A stretch of DNA of 64,000 nucleotides from an uncultured Bradyrhizobium sp. (GCF_936928535.1 NZ_CAKZHY010000053.1:22072-86071); one strand, 5' to 3'. Counted from the stretch's first letter, positions 43,236 through 52,302 are shown. The notes: a model not told the origin generated them from the letters alone. Translations and numbers: made by a program.

Positions 43236-43390
43236 GGAACGTAGGTCCGTAGGGTGGGTTAGCACTGCAGATGCGCGAAGCGCATCTGCTCGGCGTAACC
43301 CACCTCTTTATTCTCCACCCAGAGGCGAATGGTGGGTTACGCCGAGCGGTTCGCGCTTCGCGCAATCCGCTACGCTAACCCACCCTACGA
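43236..43390. repeat. Palindromic intergenic repeat (GTAGGGTGGGTTAGC type)
   Basis: It starts GTAGGGTGGGTTAGC and ends GCTAACCCACCCTAC, with an inner GATGCGC/GCGCATC hairpin and a second GGTGGGTTACGCCGAGC arm. It fills the space between the telA operon and the convergent oxidoreductase gene. Confidence 0.8.
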
Positions 43391-43397
43391 GACCTCC

Positions 43398-46300
43398 CTA
43401 CTCCGCTGCGATCTGCCTTGGCGCCGGCGGCGGGCTCGCTAGATCAGCCGCAAGCTGGGCGTAGCGGGCCTTGGCGTCCGCGACGGCCTTCTCCTTCACC
43501 GGGCCGTAGCCGCGGATGCGATCGGGCAGCGACAAGAGCTCGACCGACGTGTCGATCGTCACCGGCGACAGCAGGCCGAGCACGGTGGCGACGTCCTTTT
43601 CGTAGCCGACGATCAGGTCGCGCTCGAGCTTGCGGTCGGCGCTGCGGCCGAAAATGTCGAGCGGGGTGCCGCGCAGGAATTTGAGCTTCGCCAGCACACC
43701 GAACACCTTCAGCATCCACGGGCCGAAGGCGCGCTTCTTCGGGCGTCCCAACGCGTCGACACCGGACGCCAGGATCGGCGGGGCCAGGTTGAAGCTGAAG
43801 GTGTAATCACCCTCGAACTGGTCATGGAGCTGTTTTGCGAAGGCGCCGTCGGTGAACAGACGCGCGACCTCGTACTCGTCCTTGTAAGCGAGCAGTTTTG
43901 CGTAGTTGATCGCGACGGCGCGCGGCAGCGCTTCGCCGTAGCCGCCCTTCGCCGCGGCCTCGCGGACCTGGTCGACCAGCTTGCGGTAACGCTTTGCGAG
44001 GCGGCCGTTTTGATAAGCGGTGAGATGCTTGGCGCGATGCTCGATGATCTCGTCGAGCGTCATGGCGTCCAGCGTCTTGGGCGCTGCGACTTCATCCGTC
44101 CCCTTCAGCATCTCGGCGAGGCGCGCGGGATCGGTGACCGCGAGGCGGCCAAGACGGAAGGCTTCCTTGTTCATCTTGATCGAGACGCCGTTGACCTCGA
44201 TCGCCTGCTCGATCGATTCAGCCGACAGCGGGAACAGCCCCTTCTGATAGGCATAGCCCATCATCATCATGTTGGTGGCGATGCTATCGCCGAGCAGCTG
44301 CTCGGCCGGCTTGGTGAAGTCGAAGAACACGGAGTCCTTGTGCAGCGCCGTTTCCAAAAGACCATTCAGCTTGCGGGTCTGGAAATTGAAGTCGCGGTTG
44401 AGCACGAAATCCGCAGTCGGAATGACGTGGCTGTTGATGATGCCGCGGGTGCGGGTTGAGTCGCACAGCGAGATCGTGTCCTTGGCGACCGCGACCACCT
44501 CGTCGGCGGCAAGCACGACATCGGCCGTGCCGGTAACGATGCGCGAGCACGTGACCTCAGCCGGGTGATCCGACAGGCGGACATGGCTGAGCACCGCGCC
44601 ACCCTTCTGCGCAAGACCCGACATGTCGAGGATCATCGAGGCCTTGCCCTCGATATGGGCGGCCATGCCGAGCAGCGCGCCGATGGTGAGCACGCCGGTG
44701 CCGCCAACGCCGCCGACCGCGATGTTGTAGGGCTTGTCCAGCGTCGGCTTTGAAGCGGGCTCGGCGATCGCGCCGATATCGCCAAGATCAGCCGGGGCAC
44801 GATGGCGCGGCTTGCCGCCATCCACGGTGACGAAGGACGGGCAAAAACCCTTCAGGCAGGAATAGTCCTTGTTGCAGGACGACTGGTTGATGGCGCGCTT
44901 GCGGCCGAACTCGGTCTCCAGCGGCTCCACCGAGATGCAGTTCGACTGCACCGAGCAGTCGCCGCAGCCTTCGCAGACGGCCGGATTGATCATGACGCGG
45001 CGCGCCGGATCCTCCATCAGGCCGCGCTTGCGGCGCCGGCGCTTCTCGGCGGCACAGGTCTGCACGAAGACGATGGCCGAGGTGCCCTTGTACTCGCGGC
45101 ACATCTTCATGACGTTCTGGAGCTCGTCGCGATGATAGAGCTTCACGCCGGGCGCGATGCTGTCGGACGGGTATGAATCGGGGTTTTCCGAGACCAGGTA
45201 GATCTCGCGGATGCCTTCGGCGTGGAGCTGGAAGGTGATCTGCTGCGGCGAGAGATCGCCGTCATGGCGCTGGCCGCCGGTCATCGCGACGGCGTCGTTG
45301 TAGAGGATCTTGTAGGTGATGTTGGTCTTGGAGGCGACCGCCTGGCGGATGGCAAGAAGCCCCGAGTGGAAATAGGTGCCGTCGCCGAGGTTTGCGAAAA
45401 TGTGGTTCTCGTTGGTGAAGGGTGCAATGCCGACCCACGGCACGCCCTCGCCGCCCATATGCGTGAACGTCTCGGTCGAGCGATCCATCCACAGCGCCAT
45501 GAAATGGCAGCCGATGCCGGCCAGCGCACGGCTGCCTTCGGGGACCTTGGTGGATGTGTTGTGGGGACAGCCTGAGCAGAAATACGGAGTGCGGGAGACA
45601 GGCGCCGTCGGGATCATCTGCGACGCCTGGCGGCCGTTGAACCAGTCGGCCTTGGCGCGGAGCATGTCCGCAATCTCGGGGTTGAGATTAAGTCGAAGCA
45701 GGCGTTCGGTGAGCGAGGTCGCAAGCGAGGCGACGCTGAGCTCGGCGGCGAACGTCAGGAAGCGCTTGTCATGCTCGTCCATCTTGCCGACGATGCGCGG
45801 GCGGACGTCGTCGCGCCAGTTGAACAGCACCTGCTTGACCTGGTTCTCGACGATCTCGCGGCGCTCCTCGACGATGAAGATTTCTTCAAGGCCGACAGCG
45901 AATTCATGCACGCCTTCCGGCTCCAGCGGCCAGGGCATGCCGATCTTGTAGAGGCGGAGGCCGATTCTGGCGGCGACCTCCTCGGTGACGCCGAGCTCGC
46001 GCAGCGCCTGGCGGACGTCCTCATAGCTCTTGCCCGAGGCCATGATGCCGAAACGGGCGTTCGGCGAATCCATGGTGACGCGGTTGACCTTGTTGGCGCG
46101 GGCAAAGGCGATCGCGGCAAAGCCCTTGTAGTCCTGCAAGCGGCGATCCTGCTCGAAACGGTCGTCCGGCCAGCGCAGATTGAGCCCGCCGGGCGGCAGT
46201 TCGAAATCCGGCGGGATGATGAAGGGCTTCATCTCATCGGTCAGGTCGATCTCGGCGGTGGTCTCAACCGTTTCCGTGATCACCTTCATGCCGACCCAGC

Positions 46301-46889
46301 AGCCCGAGTAGCGCGACATCGCGATGCCGAGCAGGCCCATCTCGATCATCTCGTGGATGCTCGAGGGATAGAGATAGGGCATCAAGGCCGACATGAAGGC
46401 ATGGTCGGACTGATGCGGGACCGTCGAGGATTTGGCGCCGTGATCGTCGCCGGCGAGGCACAGCACGCCGCCGTTCTTGGCCGAGCCGGCGGCATTGCCG
46501 TGGCGGAAGACGTCGCCGCAGCGGTCGACGCCGGGGCCCTTGCCGTACCAGATGCCGACCACGCCGTCATACTTCGCGCCGGGCGAGAGGTTGAGCTGCT
46601 GCGAGCCCCAGACGGCGGTGGCCGCCAGGTCCTCGTTCACGCCGGGCTGGAATTTGATGTTGTACTGCTCGAGATGTTTTCGCGCGGCGAAAAGCTGCTG
46701 GTCGTAGCCGCCAAGCGGCGAGCCGCGATAGCCGGAAATGAAGCCCGCGGTGTTCAGGCCGGCGGCGCGGTCGCGGCGAATCTGCGCCATGGGCAGGCGG
46801 ACCAGCGCCTGAATGCCCGTCGTGAAGATATGGCCGGTGTCCTGGGTGTATTTCTGATCGAGACTGATCGGACCCTGGTTGATGCCCAT
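43398..46889 (-). CDS. Indolepyruvate ferredoxin oxidoreductase, alpha-beta fusion
   Basis: An 1163-residue fused enzyme. The N-terminal part carries the pyrimidine domain and thiamine-diphosphate region (GYRGSPLGGYDQQLF; GDGTYFHSGLLAIRQ), the middle a 4Fe-4S segment (CEGCGDCSVQSNC, then SCNKDYSCLKGFCP), and the C-terminal part the gamma/beta 2-oxoacid oxidoreductase domain (GGVGGTGVLTIGALLG). It oxidatively decarboxylates aryl-pyruvates (from Trp, Phe, Tyr) to acyl-CoA, using ferredoxin. It is a single long open frame with no sign of frameshift. A ribosome site GAGGAC precedes the ATG at 46889. Confidence 0.92.
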   Translation of the reverse strand: MGINQGPISLDQKYTQDTGHIFTTGIQALVRLPMAQIRRDRAAGLNTAGFISGYRGSPLGGYDQQLFAARKHLEQYNIKFQPGVNEDLAATAVWGSQQLNLSPGAKYDGVVGIWYGKGPGVDRCGDVFRHGNAAGSAKNGGVLCLAGDDHGAKSSTVPHQSDHAFMSALMPYLYPSSIHEMIEMGLLGIAMSRYSGCWVGMKVITETVETTAEIDLTDEMKPFIIPPDFELPPGGLNLRWPDDRFEQDRRLQDYKGFAAIAFARANKVNRVTMDSPNARFGIMASGKSYEDVRQALRELGVTEEVAARIGLRLYKIGMPWPLEPEGVHEFAVGLEEIFIVEERREIVENQVKQVLFNWRDDVRPRIVGKMDEHDKRFLTFAAELSVASLATSLTERLLRLNLNPEIADMLRAKADWFNGRQASQMIPTAPVSRTPYFCSGCPHNTSTKVPEGSRALAGIGCHFMALWMDRSTETFTHMGGEGVPWVGIAPFTNENHIFANLGDGTYFHSGLLAIRQAVASKTNITYKILYNDAVAMTGGQRHDGDLSPQQITFQLHAEGIREIYLVSENPDSYPSDSIAPGVKLYHRDELQNVMKMCREYKGTSAIVFVQTCAAEKRRRRKRGLMEDPARRVMINPAVCEGCGDCSVQSNCISVEPLETEFGRKRAINQSSCNKDYSCLKGFCPSFVTVDGGKPRHRAPADLGDIGAIAEPASKPTLDKPYNIAVGGVGGTGVLTIGALLGMAAHIEGKASMILDMSGLAQKGGAVLSHVRLSDHPAEVTCSRIVTGTADVVLAADEVVAVAKDTISLCDSTRTRGIINSHVIPTADFVLNRDFNFQTRKLNGLLETALHKDSVFFDFTKPAEQLLGDSIATNMMMMGYAYQKGLFPLSAESIEQAIEVNGVSIKMNKEAFRLGRLAVTDPARLAEMLKGTDEVAAPKTLDAMTLDEIIEHRAKHLTAYQNGRLAKRYRKLVDQVREAAAKGGYGEALPRAVAINYAKLLAYKDEYEVARLFTDGAFAKQLHDQFEGDYTFSFNLAPPILASGVDALGRPKKRAFGPWMLKVFGVLAKLKFLRGTPLDIFGRSADRKLERDLIVGYEKDVATVLGLLSPVTIDTSVELLSLPDRIRGYGPVKEKAVADAKARYAQLAADLASPPPAPRQIAAE

Positions 46890-47171
46890 TCTTGTCCTCT
46901 TCCGCCCTTTTGAGCGTTTGGCTGCTTAAGCCGTTGCCTGCCCGTTGTTTTTAGCTAGGGCGCGCCGACCATCTCCGCCACTCTATGTCGGATATTTAAC
47001 GCGGCGCATCACAAATCTGGCCCTTCCGGGGCGACGGCAAAAAAACGCAATTTCGTGGCCGGAAAGACATTGGCGATTTTCGATTTGTGTCACCATACCC
47101 CCGCTGTCGCGAAACGACATGACGTCGCGATATTCAGGCACTCGACGAGAGATCGCAGGAGAAGGCTTTCG

Positions 47172-48383
47172 ATGCGGACGATTCTGGCTGTTGCTCTGTT
47201 GTGCAGTGCGGTTGCGAAGGCCGCTCTTGCCGCCGAGCCGTCGCCCGAGCTGATCGCCTACGGCAAGACGCTGGTCGAGGCCGGCGACTGCGCGGGCTGC
47301 CACACCGCCGATCCCGGCAAGCCTTTCGCCGGGGGCAAGCGCATCGACACGCCTTTCGGTGCGATCTACGCGCCGAACCTGACCCCGGACCGCGACACCG
47401 GCATCGGCGCCTGGAACGACGCCGATTTCACCCGCGCCCTGCGCTACGGCACCGCGCCTGATGGATCGCTTTACTATCCGGCCTTCCCCTACCCCTACTT
47501 CACGAAGATGACCAAGGACGACACGCTGGCGATCCGCGCCTATCTCGGCACGCTGGCGCCTGTTATCAGCCGCAACAAGCCGCCGGAGCTGCACTGGCCC
47601 CTCAACTATCGCTTCCTGATGCGCGGCTGGAACCTGCTGTTCTTCACGCCGGGCCTGTTCGAGCCGGACCAGAGCAAGAGCGCAGCATGGAATAGAGGCG
47701 GCTATCTCGTCACCGGCCCCGGCCATTGCGGCGCCTGCCACACGCCGAAGAACGCTTTCGGCGCGGACAAGAGCGCGCAGGCGCTGACCGGCAGCGAACT
47801 CGACGGCTGGTACGCGCCGCGGCTCGACGGCGCCGCGCGCAGCGGGCTGCAATCGTGGAGCGCCGAGGACATCACGGAGTATCTCCAGAGTGGCCGCAAC
47901 GCGAAGAGCCATGCCGGCGGTCCCATGGCCGAGGTGATCGTCAATTCGACCTCGAAGATGAGCGATGCTGATGTGCGCGCGATCGCGGTGTATCTGAAGA
48001 GCCAGCCGCCGGCGCGCCGCGAGACCATCGTGACGCCGCCCGAGGAAGCCGAGATGAAAGCGGGCCAGGCGGTCTACGCAAAGTTCTGCATCGCTTGCCA
48101 TGAGGCCGACGGCTCCGGCGCGCCGCGCATCTATCCGCCGTTGCCGGGCAATGCGCTGCTGCAATCCATCAACCCCTCCTCGACCTTGCGCGTCGTCCTC
48201 GACGGCGCCCACACCGTGACGACCCCACGGGCGCCGAACACCGGCGAGATGCCCGGCTATGCCAAGCAATTGTCGGACGAGGAGATCGCGGCGGTCGTGA
48301 ACTACATCCGCAATTCCTGGGGCAATGCCGGCCCGCTGGTGACGCCGGCCCAAGTGGCGAAGGCGCGCGGGCAAGAGCCTTAG
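47172..48383 (+). CDS. Triheme cytochrome c (alcohol/gluconate-dehydrogenase subunit type)
   Basis: A 403-residue exported protein with a signal peptide (MRTILAVALLCSAVAKAALA) and three CxxCH haem sites: Cys40-His44 (CAGCH), Cys186-His190 (CGACH) and Cys306-His310 (CIACH). This three-haem layout is that of the membrane cytochrome subunit of alcohol, aldehyde or gluconate dehydrogenases. No dehydrogenase gene is next to it, so its electron donor is unknown. AGGAGAAGG precedes the ATG. Confidence 0.9.
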   Translation: MRTILAVALLCSAVAKAALAAEPSPELIAYGKTLVEAGDCAGCHTADPGKPFAGGKRIDTPFGAIYAPNLTPDRDTGIGAWNDADFTRALRYGTAPDGSLYYPAFPYPYFTKMTKDDTLAIRAYLGTLAPVISRNKPPELHWPLNYRFLMRGWNLLFFTPGLFEPDQSKSAAWNRGGYLVTGPGHCGACHTPKNAFGADKSAQALTGSELDGWYAPRLDGAARSGLQSWSAEDITEYLQSGRNAKSHAGGPMAEVIVNSTSKMSDADVRAIAVYLKSQPPARRETIVTPPEEAEMKAGQAVYAKFCIACHEADGSGAPRIYPPLPGNALLQSINPSSTLRVVLDGAHTVTTPRAPNTGEMPGYAKQLSDEEIAAVVNYIRNSWGNAGPLVTPAQVAKARGQEP

Positions 48384-48385
48384 TG

Positions 48386-48472
48386 GTCGTCATGCCAGGG
48401 CTTGTCCCGGGCATCCACGTTCTTCGTGTCGCGAGCAAGACGTGGATGGCCGGGTCAAGCCCGGCCACGACG
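48386..48472. repeat. Palindromic intergenic repeat (GTCGTCATG.CCGGGC type)
   Basis: It starts GTCGTCATGCCAGGGCTTG and ends CAAGCCCGGCCACGAC, so the ends pair. It begins 2 bases after the cytochrome stop. Confidence 0.75.
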
Positions 48473-48501
48473 CCGCGGAAACTGGAGGGCGAACAAAACC
48501 C

Positions 48502-49146
48502 CTACTTCTCCCCATCCTCCGTGAACACAAATTTCGGCATCTCCCATTTGTAACGCACCGCGAGCAGGCGGAAACTGATGCCGAGGGCAAAGGTCAAGAT
48601 GGTCCAGAGCTCGGCGTTGAGCTTCAGACCGAAGGCGGTGGCGTAGAACAATCCTGTCACCACCGAGACGCTGGCGTAGAGCTCGGAGCGAAACAGCAGC
48701 GGCACATCGTTGCAGAGCACATCGCGGAGCACGCCGCCGGCGCACCCCGTCACCATGCCCGAGACGATGACGATCGACAGCGAGGCGTCCATCTGCCAGG
48801 CGACGTCGCAGCCGGCCATGGTGAAGACGACGAGGCCGATGGCATCGAGCACGATGAAGGCGACTTTCAGCCTGTGCACGAGCCGCGCCATCAGAATCGT
48901 GAGGAACGCCGCGCCGCCGGCGAGAGCGAGATAAATGGGATTCTGGACCCAGGCCAGCGGATAGTGCCCGAGAAAGAGATCGCGCAGCGTGCCGCCACCG
49001 AGTGCGGTGATGCAGCCGAGGAAGCAGACGCCCAACCAATCCATGCTGCGGCGGCCAGCGGCAAGCGCGGCTGTCATGCCCTGCGCGGCCACGGCAACCA
49101 ACGAGAGGAAATGCAGCACACTATCGCTCGGCGGCAGGCTCCACAT
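48502..49146 (-). CDS. TRIC/YicG-family channel-like membrane protein
   Basis: A 214-residue protein with seven predicted membrane helices in two repeated units, each carrying the GGG(T/V)LRD motif (ITALGGGTLRDLFLGHYP and TGCAGGVLRDVLCNDVPL). This is the trimeric intracellular cation (TRIC) channel family, UPF0126. It is thought to be a cation channel; its bacterial role is unclear. The stop codon is 22-30 bases from the repeat at 48386-48472. Confidence 0.88.
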   Translation of the reverse strand: MWSLPPSDSVLHFLSLVAVAAQGMTAALAAGRRSMDWLGVCFLGCITALGGGTLRDLFLGHYPLAWVQNPIYLALAGGAAFLTILMARLVHRLKVAFIVLDAIGLVVFTMAGCDVAWQMDASLSIVIVSGMVTGCAGGVLRDVLCNDVPLLFRSELYASVSVVTGLFYATAFGLKLNAELWTILTFALGISFRLLAVRYKWEMPKFVFTEDGEK

Positions 49147-49310
49147 CGCCTTGTTCCCCTTCGCTCACCAGTGGAACCGCGCCCGGTTCCAAAATGAACA
49201 GGTTCCCGATTCCGCGCCCGAGAGCAACATGCGACGAAAGCATAATGCGCGCGGAACAGAATCTCGCAGCTGAGGGTTGTCAGATCGCAATCAACGAGGA
49301 GACCCAATCG

Positions 49311-49736
49311 ATGGCTGACGACCGTTTTCCCAACGATCCGTACCGCCCGAACCTCGCCGACGATGAGTATCTTCGCTCGGCGCGCCGGGACGCTGACCTT
49401 CAGGCTGATCCCGAGCTCGGCGAAGGGCCCGCCTCCAGCGGCAAGGTCGCACTGTTCGCGGTGGCGATCGCCCTGGTGCTCGGCGCCGTGTTCTATGGCT
49501 TGAACAATACCAGCACCGGCAACCAGGCGAGCAATACGCCTGCGACACAAACCGCGCAGCAGACGGCTCCGGCCAACCCCGCTGCGCCTCCCGGCATGCG
49601 TGACGTGACGCCGCGTAACAACACGGCGCCCGGCGTGACCACGGGTGCTGCGCCGAGCAAGCCGGCGGCTCCGGCCGATACGCCTGCCGCCAAGCCGGCG
49701 CCTGACACGCAGACGCCGTCTAACGGCGCGAAGTAA
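49311..49736 (+). CDS. Membrane-anchored Pro/Ala/Thr-rich protein
   Basis: A 141-residue protein, MADDRFPNDPYRPNLADDEY, acidic N-terminal segment, one membrane helix (VALFAVAIALVLGAVFYGL, about residues 48-66), then a low-complexity tail rich in Ala, Pro, Thr and Gln. The start at 49311 has GAGGAG upstream; the frame is open to 49194. No known domain; the tail may cross the periplasm. Confidence 0.72.
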   Translation: MADDRFPNDPYRPNLADDEYLRSARRDADLQADPELGEGPASSGKVALFAVAIALVLGAVFYGLNNTSTGNQASNTPATQTAQQTAPANPAAPPGMRDVTPRNNTAPGVTTGAAPSKPAAPADTPAAKPAPDTQTPSNGAK

Positions 49737-49758
49737 CGATTTGCAACACAATACGACA

Positions 49759-49793
49759 GCGGCGGGATCGAAAGGTCCCGCCGCTTTGCTTTG
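49759..49793 (+). terminator. Intrinsic terminator after the membrane-anchored gene
   Basis: A perfect 9-bp stem GCGGCGGGA/TCCCGCCGC (49759-49784) with an 8-base loop is followed by TTTGCTTTG. Confidence 0.75.
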
Positions 49794-49796
49794 GCT

Positions 49797-50606
49797 CTAG
49801 CCGAACATCTTGTTGAGCTCGCCGCCGGGATAGCCGTTGGCAAGCTCGCTGAACGTCCCCTTCTCTGCCATCTCCTTCGCCGCGCGCATGAAGCCGCCCC
49901 ATGCCGCGCGGCCAAGCGAGCCACCGACGCTGATGCGGCGCACGCCGAGATCCTCGGCTTCCTTCAGCGAAAGATTGGAAAATCCGGTCAAGAGATTAAA
50001 CGGCTTGGGTGCGACAGCTTTCACCACGGCCGCGATGTCCTCGCGCGTCTTCAGGCCCGGCGCATAGAGGCAATCAGCACCGGCATCGGCGTAGGCAGTG
50101 AGCCGATCGATGACGAGCTTGAGATCGGTCACGCCCCACAAGTAGGCCTCGCAGCGGCCGACCAGCAACGTGTTGCTGTCGCCGATCGCCTTGCGCGAGG
50201 CCTTGATACGCTCGACCGCCAGTGCGCGATCATAGAGCGGGTTGTGCTTGTCGCCGGTGGAGTCCTCGATCGACAAGCCCGCGACGCCGGTGCGCACACC
50301 GCGCTCGACATTTTCGGCGACCTTCTCAGGTTCGACGGCAAAGCCGCCCTCAAAATCCGCATTCACGGGGATGTCGACCGACGAGCTCAATGCTGCCAGA
50401 TGCTGACAGACTTCATCCACGGTGACGCGGTTGTCGGCCTTGCCGATGGTCCAGGCAAAGCCCGCGCTCGACGAGGCAATTGCCTTGAAACCGAGATGCT
50501 GCAAGGCTTTCGCGGTGCCGACATCGACCGGATTGGGCAGGATGAAGCAGCCGCTCTCGTGCATCTTCCTGAACGTCGCGCGCTTGTCCGCTGTCGTCAC
50601 ATGCAT
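49797..50606 (-). CDS. PEP mutase/isocitrate lyase superfamily protein
   Basis: A 269-residue TIM-barrel protein, FRKMHESGCFILPNPVDVGT, with VNADFEGGF, GLSIEDSTGD and LVGRCEAYL. These are the metal and substrate motifs of the PEP-mutase/2-methylisocitrate lyase superfamily, but the KDxxxGNC-type isocitrate-lyase Cys motif is not seen. It is probably a C-C or P-C bond lyase (oxaloacetate/carboxyphosphonoenolpyruvate type); the exact reaction is not known. GGGAGAG precedes the ATG at 50606. Confidence 0.85.
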   Translation of the reverse strand: MHVTTADKRATFRKMHESGCFILPNPVDVGTAKALQHLGFKAIASSSAGFAWTIGKADNRVTVDEVCQHLAALSSSVDIPVNADFEGGFAVEPEKVAENVERGVRTGVAGLSIEDSTGDKHNPLYDRALAVERIKASRKAIGDSNTLLVGRCEAYLWGVTDLKLVIDRLTAYADAGADCLYAPGLKTREDIAAVVKAVAPKPFNLLTGFSNLSLKEAEDLGVRRISVGGSLGRAAWGGFMRAAKEMAEKGTFSELANGYPGGELNKMFG

Positions 50607-50657
50607 GTTTCTCTCCCTTGTTGGCCGCGCAGACATAGGCACGCAGAAAGGCGACTG

Positions 50658-51004
50658 CTAGTGCGCATCGTGCACCGCGCGGCTGTCTTTCGGCGCCTGC
50701 TCGCGATCGGTCATGCCGTAGTCCCTGATAACGCTGGCAATGCGCAGGTGATAATCGGCGAAGATGCCCTGCCCTTGGCCTGGGTGCGGCGGTGCTCCAT
50801 CGTGTTGCGCCAGGCCTGCACGGCGGCCTCATCGCGCCAGAATGACAGCGACAACACCTTGCCCTTCTCGGTCAGGCTTTCGAACCGCTCGACCGAGATG
50901 AAGCCGTCGATAGTCTGCAGGATCGGCTTGAGATCGGCCGCGAGGTCGAAATAGTCCTGGCGATAGTCCGGCTTGGGCCAGACCTCGAAGATCACGGCGA
51001 TCAT
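50658..51004 (-). pseudogene. Antibiotic-biosynthesis-monooxygenase-family gene with a single-base frameshift
   Basis: The gene starts MIAVIFEVWPKPDYRQDYFD and follows the ABM fold to FWRDEAAVQAWRNT (residues 53-66). As written, frame 1 ends early at 50711 with an unrelated tail (ASSPIITCALPALSGTTA). In another frame the sequence continues GIFADYHLRIASVIRDYGM...EQAPKDSRAV and stops at 50658, which is the usual C-terminus of this family as I know it. Adding one G to a GGG run near 50766-50769 joins the two into 115 residues. So either a base is missing from the sequence, or the gene is inactivated. Coordinates cover the whole restored gene. Confidence 0.78.
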
Positions 51005-51022
51005 GGGCGTCTCCTCTTATCT

Positions 51023-51071
51023 GAGCATGATCTTTTCCGGAAAACCGCGTTGCACTTTTCCGGATCATGCT
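51023..51071. repeat. Palindromic repeat (GAGCATGATC...GATCATGCT)
   Basis: Left arm AGCATGATC-TTTT-CCGGAAAA and right arm TTTTCCGGATCATGCT pair except for the four-base insertion. This sequence recalls a repeat I associate with many Bradyrhizobium intergenic regions. Confidence 0.65.
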
Positions 51072-51078
51072 GGATGGC

Positions 51079-51387
51079 CTACACTACCACCTTGCGCAGG
51101 AAGGTGCGCTCTTCGACGAGGATGAATTTGTTGTCCTCGGCGAAATGAAAATTCGCCATGCCGTCGGCGTCCTGCCGCAGCCGCGCGCGGTAGGCCTCGT
51201 AGGCAGCGAGGCTCTCGAAGGTGATCAGTGCGAAGGCGATGTTGTTGGTGCCCTCATGCGGCATGAAATAGCCGATCAGGTCGCCGCCGCATGTCGGGAT
51301 GACGGTCAGCCAGCGCTTCGAATATTCCTCGAACTGCGCGCGCTTGAAAGGATCGAACTGATAGCGGATGAAGACGGTGACGGACAT
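51079..51387 (-). CDS. NIPSNAP-family protein
   Basis: A 102-residue protein, [20 protein letters not shown], with [20 protein letters not shown] and [10 protein letters not shown], matching the NIPSNAP dimeric alpha-beta barrel family. The N-terminal ATG at 51387 is preferred over the earlier one at 51417. It lies directly upstream of the ABM-family gene on the same strand; both are small ferredoxin-fold dimers. Function unknown. Confidence 0.8.
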   Translation of the reverse strand: MSVTVFIRYQFDPFKRAQFEEYSKRWLTVIPTCGGDLIGYFMPHEGTNNIAFALITFESLAAYEAYRARLRQDADGMANFHFAEDNKFILVEERTFLRKVVV

Positions 51388-51410
51388 GATGAGACTCCTG
51401 TGCTTCCACA

Positions 51411-51500
51411 TCGTCATTGCGAGCGCACCGAAGCAATCCAGGAATCCCTCCGCGGGGACAGTCTGGATCGCTTCGTCGCAAGGGCTCCTCGCAATGACGA
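51411..51500. repeat. Palindromic intergenic repeat (CGTCATTGCGAG type)
   Basis: It starts TCGTCATTGCGAGCGC and ends CTCGCAATGACGA, complementary at the ends, with an inner GAAGCAATCCAG/CTGGATCGCTTC pairing. Its ends match those of the element at 13630-13700. It lies between NIPSNAP and the ArsR-type gene. Confidence 0.8.
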
Positions 51501-51533
51501 ACTGGTGAGACGCTACGCCCTTGCCGGACTACA

Positions 51534-51557
51534 ATGCTTCGGCTACCATCGAAGCAT
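51534..51557. promoter_or_regulatory. Inverted-repeat operator ATGCTTCG-N8-CGAAGCAT
   Basis: A perfect 8+8 inverted repeat, spacer eight bases, whose right half contains the ATG (51556-51558) of the ArsR-type regulator. A TACAAT (51530-51535) could be a -10 hexamer, but no good -35 is visible. Confidence 0.7.
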
Positions 51558-52254
51558 GAAATCGGGACCCGACATCGCCATGGTCGCCTCGCTGGTCGGC
51601 GACCCCGCCCGCGCCAACATGCTCACGGCGCTGATGAACGGCCGCGCGCTCACGGCAAGCGAGCTAGCGCAGGAAGCGGGCATCACGCCGCAGACCGCGA
51701 GCTCGCACCTTGCAAAACTCGAGGCCGGCGGGCTGGTCGAGCCGGAAAAGCAGGGCCGCCACCGCTATTATCGCCTCACCGACGACGACGTCGCCGGCGT
51801 GCTCGAGGGACTTGCGGGCCTTGCCGCACGCACCGGCCACATGCGCGTGCGCACTGGGCCGAAGGATCCGGCGCTGCGCCGTGCGCGGATCTGCTACGAC
51901 CACCTCGCGGGCGATCTCGGCGTGCAGATGCTCGACACCATGCGTGAGCGCAATCTGGTCAAGCAGAAGAAGCAGGACATCGAGCTGACGACCGAGGGCG
52001 AACGCTTCCTTGCAAAACATTTGCAGATATCGCCCGACATGCTCAGCCATCCGCGCCGCCCGGTCTGCAAGGCCTGCCTCGACTGGAGCGAGCGGCGACA
52101 TCATCTCGCCGGCACGCTGGGCGCCGCGATGATGCAGCGTTTTGCCGAGCTGAAATGGGCCGCGCGCGATGCCACCCCCGGCAGCCGCGTGGTGAATTTC
52201 ACCCGCACCGGCGAGAAGCAGTTCGCGGCACTGTTCGGCAACGGCAAGGATTGA
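51556..52254 (+). CDS. ArsR-type winged-helix regulator with C-terminal extension
   Basis: A 232-residue protein. The N-terminal about 85 residues are an ArsR winged helix (ALTASELAQEAGITPQTASS, then KLEAGGLVEPEKQGRHRYYR). The C-terminal 140 residues hold RARICYDHLAGDLGVQMLD and PVCKACLDWSERRHHLAG, with CKAC as a possible metal or thiol site. The start overlaps a perfect inverted repeat, implying autoregulation. This subfamily is often described as DNA-binding with a sensory C-terminus; the ligand is unknown. Confidence 0.86.
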   Translation: MKSGPDIAMVASLVGDPARANMLTALMNGRALTASELAQEAGITPQTASSHLAKLEAGGLVEPEKQGRHRYYRLTDDDVAGVLEGLAGLAARTGHMRVRTGPKDPALRRARICYDHLAGDLGVQMLDTMRERNLVKQKKQDIELTTEGERFLAKHLQISPDMLSHPRRPVCKACLDWSERRHHLAGTLGAAMMQRFAELKWAARDATPGSRVVNFTRTGEKQFAALFGNGKD

Positions 52255-52302
52255 TCACGCGCCTCGCGTGACGGCACACGATTGCGTGTGAACGCCCGCT
52301 CT

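Noticed and set aside
42193..43365. A 390-residue minus-strand frame opposite the YbjQ genes
   Set aside because: Shadow; the plus-strand proteins show clear internal homology and operon coupling.
45771..46913. A 380-residue plus-strand frame opposite the indolepyruvate oxidoreductase
   Set aside because: Shadow of the real gene, which has complete iron-sulphur and thiamine motifs.
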